Position numbers and translations under genes: made by a program. Below, one piece after another: positions 12,766 to 22,800 of a stretch of 64,000 nucleotides of DNA. Below the pieces are notes generated by a model. The model searched no databases. It was given only the letters and a program-made list of their open reading frames with translations, and was not told where the DNA came from. Position 1 is the stretch's first letter. The number at the start of each line of letters is the position of its first letter. The DNA is taken from positions 5,412,501 through 5,476,500 of the forward strand of contig CM042555.1 of the NCBI GenBank assembly GCA_023630585.1, given 5' to 3'. The stretch is from Cranoglanis bouderius. Taxonomy: Eukaryota > Chordata > Actinopteri > Siluriformes > Cranoglanididae.

Positions 12766-13767
12766 GGTCTGGTTCTCGGTAACAGCTATAAACACATAAA
12801 AGGTTACTCACACATAATTGCACTGTGTGCTTTTAAAACAAATCTCTACATTGTGCATTGATTTTTATACATGGTGTTTTGCAAGAAAGAATTATAAATA
12901 AAAAAAATCGATTATACTGCCCAACTATTTCAATGTTGCTAAAGTGGACATGAGTGACGTTGTCTTCAGTATTCTTTTGTATTTTCTTACCTTTGTATAT
13001 CTAATAGTCTACCTGTTGCATTTATGAAAATTAATCTTTACAAAAAAGTTCACATATTGTCAACTCCATAATTTTTGGTACCTTTCGAGATAATTGGAAC
13101 AATTACTGCACAAGCCAAGGGTGTCAAACATACGGCCCTATAAAGGTTCTAATCCATCCCAACAAATGAATTTACAATCACCTTGTAACTGGACAGGATC
13201 GTAACTGAACTGAAAAATTTAATAAAAGAGCTAGTCTCTGTTATTCCACTAGGAGGCAAAATAAAGCATTAGCTCAGAGTCATAAACTCAGCTACTGACA
13301 AATTGTCCTAATGATACAAAATTTTTCATTAGCAGGCTAAAATTGGACATTTAATCCCAATTATGTCCAGTCTGTTCACCCGTTTTGTAGGTGATATATG
13401 TTTAATCCATTTATACATTAAGAATGTACTTTTTTTATTACTATTACTATTAGATAAATGCTAATAAATGAACACATTTAAAAGGAGTTGATGTGTTATC
13501 TGTCTACTAAACTAATCCACTTGGCATGGGACTAAGTACATTATAGCCTGTTACCTAAAATGTGTTTTAGGTGCCACCCCGGTATAAACGTTACACACAA
13601 TGATACAGTTCAGTCCAACGATCACACAGTTTTCAAATTGCACAGTTTAGTTCATTTTTGGAGTCAAATATCAAAATCAATAATTAGACGCCACCTTGAT
13701 GCGTGAAAGCTGCACCTAAACTTCATCAAGTGTTACTGTTATTATTTTGTCTAAATAAAGCTCTAGA

Positions 13768-15150
13768 GTAAGTCATAGCTCAATGATTAAGACATTGGAC
13801 TTCAGATTGGAAGGTTGTGAGTTCAAAGCCCAGCATGCCAAGCTGCCACTGCTGGGCCCTTGAGCAAGGCCCTTAACCCTCAACTGCTCAGTTGTATAAA
13901 TGAGATACAGTGGATATAAAAAGTCTATACATCCCTTTTAAAATGGCAAGTTTTGTGATCAAAAAAAATCATTAAACCAAGATAAATCATGTCAGACCTT
14001 TTTCCACCCTCAATGTGGAATTACAACATAAAATATTTCTGATTGATTTTCACTAAATTTTTAAGGGAAAAAAGGTCAAATAAAGTTACACTAACCTTGT
14101 TGCATAAGTGTGCACACCCTTTTATAATTGGGGGTGTGGCTGTGTTCAGAATGAACCAATCACATTCAATCTCAAGTTCAAAAGTAATTACCATACCGCT
14201 GTCATCAATGAAATTATTCAGATTAACCCCAAATAAAAACCAGCTGTTTATGTAGGATTTTCTTCAGATCATCTAGGTTTCATCTGACTGCTGAAGCCAA
14301 AGAGCTGACAAAGCCTGTACAGGGTCTCACTTGTCAAAAGGTATTGATCAGGAGAGGGGTATAAAAAACATTTCCAAAACATTAGATACACCATCTAATG
14401 AATGAAGCATGGTGGTGGCAGCATCATGTTTTAGGGCTGCTTTTCTTCAGCCAGTACTGCTGGTTTTACCAAGAAGGAGGGAATCATGAATAGCTACAAA
14501 TGGCAGTTGATTTTAGTGCAAAACCTTCAGGTGTCTGCTAGTAAGCTGAAGATGAAAAGGAATTTCACCTTCAGCATGACAGCGACCCAAAGCATACACG
14601 CAAATCAACAAAGGAATGGTTTAACCAAAAGACGTTTGGTTAAGTTTTTGGATTGATTCAATGTTTTCGAATGACTTAGCCAGAGCCCAGACCTGAATCC
14701 AACTAAATATTGTATCTGTGGGGTGACCTGAAGCTGGCTGTGCATAGGAGATGCCCTTACAATTAGATGGATCTAGAATGTTTTTGGAAGAACGCGTGCA
14801 AAAAAACAAAAAAAACAACAACAACAAAAAAAAAAGTCAAGGTGTGCCACGCTGATAGACTCTTACCCAAAAAGACCGAGTGGTGTAATAAAATCTAAAG
14901 GTACTTCAACCACGTATTAGTTTAGGGGTATGCAAACTTATGCAACTAGGTTATTGTGTGTTTTTTCTTTTGCTTTTTTTCCCCTATAATGTTTTCGATT
15001 GTCTTTCACTGTATTTGTTTACTTTGCAGTTGCACATTGTTAAAATGGTAGGTCATTGTGAAGTAAAAGAATGACACTAAGATAAACACTGTTTTTATAT
15101 CCACTGTAAATGCAAGTCGCTCTGGATAAGTTAACTGTAATTGTAAATGT
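13768..15150 (+). mobile_element. tRNA-derived SINE split by a Tc1 insertion
   Basis: Left part 13768-13907 carries a tRNA-like head: an A-box-like TAGCTCAATGATTA and a B-box-like GAGTTCAAAGCCC, followed by TGGGCCCTTGAGCAAGGCCC and CTCAACTGCTCAGTTGTATA. The body resumes after the Tc1 at 15107 with AAATGCAAGTCGCTCTGGATAA and a TGTAAATGT tail. Joining the halves at the TA site restores the usual order of this common fish SINE. It is not a functional tRNA gene. Confidence 0.85.
13908..15106 (+). mobile_element. Tc1-like element inserted in the SINE, inactive
   Basis: TA flanks at 13906-13907 and 15107-15108. Ends begin CAGTGGATATAAAAA and finish TTTTTATATCCACTG. The plus strand holds a broken transposase relic: KHGGGS-like text near 14410, a QHDSDPKHT-like text near 14575 and PDLNPT...WGDLK-like text near 14695, with many stops. 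The copy at 44940-46446 is the same family in the opposite orientation. Located in the probable first intron of the dipeptidase gene. Confidence 0.9.
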
Positions 15151-15206
15151 CAGCAACCTCATATGTTCCTGTAAGCTCAAAAGATCACTTGCTGCATAGT
15201 ATCACT

Positions 15207-15208
<2 letters not shown>

Positions 15209-15278
<70 letters not shown>
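15209..15278. repeat. (TA)n microsatellite
   Basis: About 35 perfect TA units inside the outer element of the nested stack. Confidence 0.95.
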
Positions 15279-15282
<4 letters not shown>

Positions 15283-15911
15283 TTCAGGTATTGCTCATTT
15301 TCATGATCATGAAGGGTGTCAATAATTCTGGAGTTGACTCAGTCTTAACTTGTGAAATTCAATAAAGCACTGTTTAGCAATTACACTTCATGTGTGTTTC
15401 CCAAATGCGCTACCATTTACTAGTAAAGTCCTTTAACTTCTAACTTTAGGTGGTATACTGTTTTTAAAAATAAAAATTATAGTCAGATAAAAAGAAGGTG
15501 TCTGTGGGCTCATTGTTTTAAACCGCATTAGGATCAGAACAGTGTGATTATTTTAAGATTACTTAAGTGAAATGACTGAAGATTATTTATTTATTTATTT
15601 ATTTACAAATGAACACACACAGTGCGTTGTTAATTTACCAAAGCAGGTGTTAATTCAGCATTAAGGAATGTGAGATGTGTCATGTATCTGATATTTATCA
15701 ACTCCCACATACTGTAATCTGACAAGTTTAGACATAATCGTGTATCGCTGAGAACATGGAATAACAAAAACTGAAAACTAAACTGAAACAGACTGATATT
15801 TTTGTAGCACCTAGAATCTTTTTTTTTTTTAATTAATAATTATTTACAAAATACATTCCTCACCATAAAACGACCAAAGTATTGTTTTTTTTTTCCCCTA
15901 AAAGTACTCAC

Positions 15912-16015
15912 CGCGTTATGGAAGTTTAACAGCGCTGCTGTGTTGTGGATCCTCTTTTCACCCCCAAATGATCTGCGTCTCCATTGACTGCTGAAGCTTA
16001 AATCTAGGGTTGGAA
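15912..16015 (-). other. Probable non-coding first exon of the dipeptidase gene
   Basis: The first coding exon has an AG acceptor 20 bases before its ATG (exon edge 12785), so an upstream 5'UTR exon is required. On the minus strand a good donor (GCG then GTGAGTAC) ends an exon at 15912, in GC-richer sequence than its surroundings. The outer edge at about 16015 is a guess. This places the whole nested transposon stack (13.06-15.34 kb) inside the first intron. The link is inference; another first exon is possible. Confidence 0.4.
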
Positions 16016-16394
16016 TAACGCCCTCTGGTGGACATGAAAAAAATACACGTGTGTGTTTTATGCTACTTTTGTGGTTCCTTGTAATTGCTCGTTTGCAAGA
16101 TGTTAATAGAAAGGTAAAGTTCGTCATGACAGCATTTGATGTTGGCTTGACAAAGCCAGTCTGAAAGTTTGAAACTGTTTCATAAGCTTGAAGATAGTTT
16201 GAAGTTGAAACACAGAAAGAAAGAAAGAAAGGGTGACAGACAGACAGTTACCGAAAGACGGAGATGGAGTGAGAGAGTGACATAAGTTAGATAGACGAGA
16301 TAGATAGAGAGGGAGTGTTATTAATAAACCGTCATTCCGATCAGTTAGAAAAGTCATAGCACACTATAAGCATCATAACATACTCCTCTTTCCT

Positions 16395-16515
16395 CCTGCA
16401 GTCCAAAGACATGCGTGGTAGCCTGACTGGCATTCCCGAATTGTGTGAATGGGTGTGCGATTGTGCCCTGCGATCTGTTGGTACCCATCCAGGGTGTTCC
16501 AAGGTGAGTCATTTC
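16395..16515 (+). repeat. Fish interspersed repeat fragment (GTCCAAAGACATG block)
   Basis: Contains CCTCCTGCAGTCCAAAGACATG, GTGTGAATGGGTGTG, TGCCCTGCGAT and CATCCAGGGTGTTCC in the order found in a widespread fish repeat that ends in ATGA tandem units. Fragments of the same family appear at 17225-17355, 26475-26585 and 54745-54960. Confidence 0.65.
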
Positions 16516-16921
16516 TCACCTTGGGACGTTCGATGCGCATAGTGAGGGGGAAAAAACACCAGCGCTGCTTCTACGAAAGCGTGTCTTTTGTAAAGCTCAT
16601 AAAAAAAATGACTTGTACAGTTACAGGCCTGAATGGCTATTGGTTCTGTTCGACTATAGTGAACTGTAAACATTCATGCAACATTTTGGACTGAAACTGC
16701 AGCACAGCAACAAAAGCGGGTAATAGCACGTAGCTTAGCAACAAGCTACCCAAGCTAACGTCTAACGCTGATGATTACCTTCTCAAAACAGAGATTAGTA
16801 TGGTCAATGTCATAGATTTAAGAACTCTGTCCGTATATTAACGCATCTAAAGCCAATATTGCTATAAAGTAACTTAAAAGTAGAGAAGGGAGACTTTATA
16901 CTGTTCACAGTGTGAGCAGCC

Positions 16922-16999
16922 ATGTTGATTTGACATGTTGAGGTTGATTTGACATGTTGATGTTGATTTGACATGTTGATGTTGATTTGACATGCTGAT
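16922..16999. repeat. Tandem repeat, four units of about 20-22 bases
   Basis: GTTGATTTGACATGTTGA recurs four times with only small changes (the last has CTGA). A young, short minisatellite in the intergenic interval. Confidence 0.9.
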
Positions 17000-17224
17000 C
17001 ACGCCGTAAAAGGGGAAGGAACTGGTAGTTGACAAGACTACCCCAAGTAGACGAATTGAAATTTCAAGCTGAGGTGGTGGTTTCTGTGGTTTTTACCAGT
17101 TGTAGGTGGGGAAGTTGCAACTTCGCCTCGCAATGCAGCATTAGTTATTGAGTCAAATGAGTTACACTGCATACATCTGAAAAGTTTACAGCTAAAAAGT
17201 AATAAATTAATTACAGCTCCAGGG

Positions 17225-17355
17225 TTCCAGGTCCCGGGTTCGATCCTGAGCTGTGAAGACTGGCATCACATTAAAGGTCTATTCCCACCTCATGCCCAGT
17301 GTTCCCAGGTTTCACCGCAACCCAGATCATAAAATGCTGACTGAAAGTGAGTGAG
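17225..17355 (+). repeat. Fish interspersed repeat fragment (ATGCCCAGTGTTCCC block)
   Basis: CCCGGGTTCGATCCTGAGCT carries a B-box-like motif, followed by CCTCATGCCCAGTGTTCCC and a GACTGAAAGTGAGTGAG end. It has internal deletions relative to the usual order. Same family as 16395-16515. Confidence 0.6.
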
Positions 17356-17794
17356 AAAAGATTCATTAAAAATATAATATTGGTAACTTGTCTGTATATA
17401 TCCCACTTTGTCTACAAGAGGGAGCCATTTCTACAAAGAACTCCAGAGGTTCAGTCAAAAAAAAAAGGAACATTTTAAAACCTTAGTGTGTGACTTTGAC
17501 ATAGTAAACACACAGAGTGAGGGCTTAATTTGAAAAAAATATATAGCACACCTGCATTCCAGAACCTTTTTATGTGGATCCACCACCTCTGCAGCTGGAT
17601 GTTTCAACCCTCATGCAGCAACATTATCAAAACAAATAGTTTTAGTTTTTAATTCACCAAAAGTAAAATAGACAACAAAAAATACTTCAATAAAAATGCT
17701 AATCTTGTATTACTGGTGCTCAAATATTGCTAATAGCCAATCAATAGCCTCTTTCACATAACATAATCATTTCAAGTTCAAAGGTCACCTGAAT

Positions 17795-18420
17795 TTGTTG
17801 TCACGAAGTGAAGCCTACAGTCACGTAGCATGCATTGTAGAGTGTGTTATGGCGAAAAGAAAGCAGTTATCATTAACAGCATTTTTTTTAAGAACACAAA
17901 CAACGACGGCGAGAAAACGGAGCAAAATACTAAAGAGACAAGAGTCCAAGAGAGCGAGCGGCAGCAGGTCACTGATGAAGCAGTTTGGAGACCGTTCTCA
18001 CGACTAGCAGTGATAATGCTAGCCTGTCTGTGGAAGGTTTTTAGAAGCACTTACGAGGCTAAATGTTGTCAACCTGCACGTGGCTTTGAAAGTGAGATTG
18101 ACTGTCCGGAATTAAATAGAGTTAACAGCCCACGTACAGTCATTCAGGCTTTTAGGGAGTACAGGGACTCAAATACACAAAAAGATCCAGAAGGACTGGG
18201 GCAGTTGTTGGATTCTGTGTATACCATACCAATCTCAAGTGGAGCGCGAGCAGGGCTTCTCCAAAATTAATCTCATTTGTAGCTCACAGCGTGCATCTCT
18301 TCTTATCCCCACCATCTTGTCTCTGATGTTTTTGAACATTGTGGGTCCACCGCTTACAAAGTTAAATTCCGAGCCATTTGTGCTCATGGATACGTAAAGG
18401 ACAAAGGGAAGAGTAGGAGG
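17795..18420 (+). pseudogene. hAT-superfamily transposase relic (zinc-finger head and dimerisation tail only)
   Basis: An open frame from 17795 contains MAKRKQLSLTAFF at 17849, the head typical of TTF/MYM-zinc-finger hAT proteins. The catalytic middle is missing. From about 18233, in another frame, comes QVERE.GFSKINLICSSQRASL...LMFLNIVGPPLTK, which is the hAT C-terminal dimerisation region, ending at a stop near 18400. So this is an internally deleted and frameshifted relic. Terminal repeats and target duplications were not resolved. No host function is implied. Confidence 0.7.
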
Positions 18421-19840
18421 ACACTGACATGACAGCTTTGGGGAATATTTTGTGTTAGGTAAGACACTTTGTTCTTGATTATGTTGTGCAGTTAATGTTA
18501 GTTTATTATAAGAAGGCCTACTGTATGAAATGTAGGTTTGTTTTCGAAGTGCTTTGGGCAAATGTGATTTGTAGCTAACTGAGGTGACAGCACATAAGCT
18601 GATACAATGTGCAATCCATAAATGTTTCCCTTTGTACTGAGAATACTCACTACTATAAACTCGTTACGTCGCTCTACCAGTGTGATCGGTTACATAGGCC
18701 TACCTATCAGCACTGAATATCGTTGTCTACGTGAGATTCTAGAAGCACGTTTACCGGGACCGGGATCTTTCATCTGCCTCACGACTTGATCACTACCCTC
18801 TTATTTTTCCGGAACCTGCAGATTTCATGTGATCTGTCTAATTGGTAAGTATGAGTTCGCTGGATATGTTTAACATTAAACTGATCACTGGATGAGCTCT
18901 GAAATTTCTGCCACAAGAAATTAACTTTTTAGTAACTTTTAAAGTCGCACTGCATGCTTTACCTCACTTGTGTTTTAAACTGCCTTTTATTTGAATATTG
19001 TTAGTTTTGTGTTTTTTGTTCTAGTAAAAGTTACTATGGCTTTGAGCCAGTGAGTGACTATAAAAGGTAAGCCCTTGATGGGGCCACAGTTGTAAGTAGA
19101 TAGAAGAGGTTGCCATCCTCGTAATTGGCATAAGCCGAATGCTTGCCTTTTTAAAGGGAAGTTGTTTACCATATATGGTGATGCTGAGGCCATGGCTTAA
19201 ACCTGTTTTTTTTGTTTGTTTGTTTGTTTTTACCATGATTTACATATTTTCCAGGAAGTCTGAACTCGCAATTACGTAAATTTCACGCTCGGATTGTTCG
19301 AGCACCAAAGTGGGAAAAACATGAAAGCCTCCAAGAAAGTGTGTGTTTTGTTAGTAACAAGCTAGCCAGCTAACATTAGTGATCATGAGTTTGTGATGTA
19401 TTTACTTTCTTGGACAGCAAATGATCAGTGTTAAATATTTAACCAACTAATATGTCCATGTTGATTGAGAGTCGGGAAGGTCTCCTGAACTCTTTTCTTA
19501 TTTTTTTTCCTAGTCAGAGGTCAGAAATTCCATGTTATAAGCTTTAGTCGAACGCACCATTAGACTCAGGTCTATAAGATAGGGTTCTGTTGATCAGTAA
19601 CACCATCTGCTGGTGGTCTAATGTTAAGAATATTACCATGTGAATGTGTATGCTTGAAATCTTTGGTCATGGTCTCCATATTTCTTGTGCTCATACAGGA
19701 AGTACATATTCATCGAAATGATCACATAATTATGATCTATCATAGATTGGTTTATCAAAGAGGCATGCTCCGTTGTAGGGTTCTACTTGGATCCTTCATA
19801 AACCCTACATAAACACTTCAGGGGGCTAAATGTATTTTTT
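18420..19840. other. Intergenic sequence, nothing recognised
   Basis: No exon with a family motif, no clear repeat boundary and no RNA gene was seen. Short open frames on both strands look random. Confidence 0.5.
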
Positions 19841-19850
19841 AAGAGAACTG

Positions 19851-19856
19851 TTTATT
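19851..19856 (-). terminator. Polyadenylation signal AATAAA of LRRC36
   Basis: Canonical AATAAA on the minus strand, 35 bases beyond the TAA stop at 19891, implying a very short 3'UTR. Confidence 0.6.
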
Positions 19857-19890
19857 GTAATGTTGTTTTACCAATATTGATTCAATAGAT

Positions 19891-22800
19891 TTACAATGTT
19901 TTACTGCATTTGCTGGTTCTTTTGACCAAATTCTGCAGCAAGTCATTACGGGATACCAAGGATCTAGAAGGAAATATAAATACAATTAAATAAATACCAT
20001 TTATATTACCTTGTCAAAGGATTAGGTTAAACAAGAGATTTTTGTATTTATAGGCCTGGATTTTGATTCGTCTAATTTTAAATGGATCTACAATTACACA
20101 ATGATAAAATGATTCAATATGACTAATATTTATAAACTGGTACAGATTAATGGTAAAGGACTTTACCTGTGATTGTCCTTTAGAAGATGCAGTGTTCGTT
20201 CCAACTGCTTTAAGAGTTTGTCTTGCTGTTGAAGAACTTGGGTTTCTCTGTCCAGATGTACCCCCAAGTCCAACAGTATAGTGTCTTAATACATACACAC
20301 ACACACACACACACACGCACACACACACACACACAGAAGACACATGCAGTATGTAGGTCATGGTAGGTCTACATATTCACATGTTCTACCTTATATAAAT
20401 GCTCACCACTTTCCAAACTTGTGATTATCTTCATTTTCTCTGCTCGCAAAATGAAGTTCTCTTTTAAAGCCGAGATCAGTCTCGTCTTCAATGATTCCTT
20501 CAACACGGAAGTATTTAAAGTTTATTCAGAAACCCAGAAAGTAAGTTGTAAAAATGTTATTTTGAAAAAAAGCAATACAAAGACCTGTTCATGTTGAGTT
20601 TTGGCAAGTTGTCTCTTCAGTTGTCTAACTTTGGAGACATCAAGTGCTGATCGGTGTTCTCCACAGCTTTCGCACTCCTCATTTCCACCCTGTTCATTCC
20701 CCAATCTGCTCTTTACCTGCCTTGATTTCTCCGCATCCCACCATTCTCTGCTCTCCTGCTTTCCTTTCTGCTCAACCTTACTTCCTCTTATATTCTTGTC
20801 CTCAGTTTGGGATGGTGGAACAGGGTTGGACAGAGGTAACAGAAGGAGGATGGCTTTCGCTGTGAGCAACCATACAAGTTTTTCGGCAATTATTTAAGAA
20901 TTTAAATTAAGGAAAAAACATAACTTGGTCAACACATTTTTAAACATTATTTCTCGGCCCCTATGTGTCCCATGTGGACACGGGTAGTATTACAGCATGA
21001 GTTTCAAAGTTGTCATATCCTCAGTTATTGCCAAAACATACAATAACATTTTGTACATCAACAACATTAGCTTACCATGTAGCTTAGCATGCATGTTCTG
21101 TGTCTAAAGGTTTCCTGGAACCATGTCCTTCATTAATCTCATATGTATTTGGTTTATTGGGCTGTTTATCATTTATGTGAGTTTTCTACCACTTTGGACA
21201 ATCAGAATCAGCCATTCAAGTGGTTTGGGGTTCGGGGGTATCTGAACATATTCTAAATATCCTAACAATTCATAATTTAATATCTTGACTGCAACTTCTG
21301 GATCATATGTCACTTACTATCATCCTATTTGAAAATGGGAGGTTTCCGTAATAAATCAAAACTATGGTATGCGCTATATGTTTATCATATCATGAATTTT
21401 TACACTGTTCTTCCCCTGGTCCAAAACATTTGTTGTTAATATTCAGATGCTACTGAAGGTCTTGTTTGAGGTTAAATTAGGTAGATGTAACTCCAGTATC
21501 ATGACTGGTCCTGTCATCAACTGTACACTATAGCCAAAAGTTTGTGGACACCTGACCATAACACTCATACGTACTTTTTGAACATCCCATTCCAGATTTA
21601 GTCCCTCTTTCCTGTTATAATAACCTCCACTCTTCTGGAAAGGCTTCCCACTAGATTTTGGAGCGTGGCTGTGGGGATTTGTGCTCATTCATGCACAAGA
21701 GCATTAGTGAGGTCAGGCACTGATGTTGGGTGAGGAGGCCTGAGGTGCAGTCAGCATTCATTCCAGTTCATCCCAGAGGTGTTCAGTAGGGCTCTGTGCA
21801 GGACACTCCAGTTCTTCCACTCCAACCTCAGCAAACCATGTCTTCATGGAGCTCACTTAGCACACAGGTGCATTGTCATGCAGGAACAGGTTTGGGCCCC
21901 TTAGTTCCAGTGAAGGGAAATTGTAATTCTACAGCATACAAAGACACTTTGGGGAACCACATAAGAGTGTGATGGTCAGGTGTCCAAAATATTTTGGCCA
22001 TGTATGCTGTGTATGATAATAATATTGTAGACCACTGTTCCTCAAAAAAAAAAAAAAGAAAAGAAAAAGAAAAGAAAAAAAAAACCTTTAAAGGCTGAGA
22101 AAAATTGCAAATCACCTAAAGCTCACATTGTAATGGATGCATACCCATAAAGTTTGGATTGAGGTGGAGAGAGAATTGTCCATTCCAGTGCTTGTCCACC
22201 AGGTCCAGCAGAGTCCGCAACACAGCACACACATCAGGACCAAAGGGCTGGACAGCTGGACCAGGCAAAGGGCTTCCCTGGGCTTCTGGAAAGATCAACT
22301 GAAGACAAACAGTATCAAGCACGACTCACTTTACAATTTATTTTGTACGGTCACTTTATTGTAAAACAAAAAAAAGAAAAGAAAAGAAAAAGGACAGTGA
22401 TCAAGAGGCTAAGCTCTTCAGGATAACTGACATAAATTTACATAGACATTTATAAGTGCTTATTCCAACAGACATCATTTGTCATCCAAACTGCAAAAGC
22501 TTTTATTAGTTTTGATGGTGTTTACATAGCACTTGTGTTGACATAAGCTTGTCATGGCACTGTCTGAGTTGAATTAATGTTGACCACCATGTGCCAAGTA
22601 TCTACTGAAAGTGTTCACTAATAAACCGCTCAAAAAAATATGCCGCGTCATCATCGTGTCTCTGAACTACAAAGTCAGTTGTTCTGACATTCTAATGTAA
22701 GTCAGCTCCGAAAGTGAGATAACAAGCTTATGTCAACAAAAAAAAATGTGACTTTCAGCATGACATTTAAACTGATAGAAGTAGTCTTTGTGACAGACCT

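Larger units (their letters stand above)
13059..15338. mobile_element. Old Tc1-like element (outer member of a nested stack)
   Basis: The left end 13059-13082 begins GTCAACTCCATAATTTTTGG. The right end 15315-15338 is its inverted counterpart with about four mismatches. This is the terminus type GTCAACTCCAAAATTATTGGCACC, also seen at 43803. Inside lie other repeat fragments, a SINE, an inserted Tc1 and a TA microsatellite. No transposase of its own was recognised. That the two ends belong to one insertion is inference. Confidence 0.5.

Noticed and set aside
13768..13907. tRNA gene
   Set aside because: A and B boxes are present but the body continues as a SINE and no cloverleaf acceptor stem is evident.
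17795..18270. Functional host zinc-finger gene
   Set aside because: Frame breaks and loss of the middle show a transposon relic; no introns or continuing frame were found.
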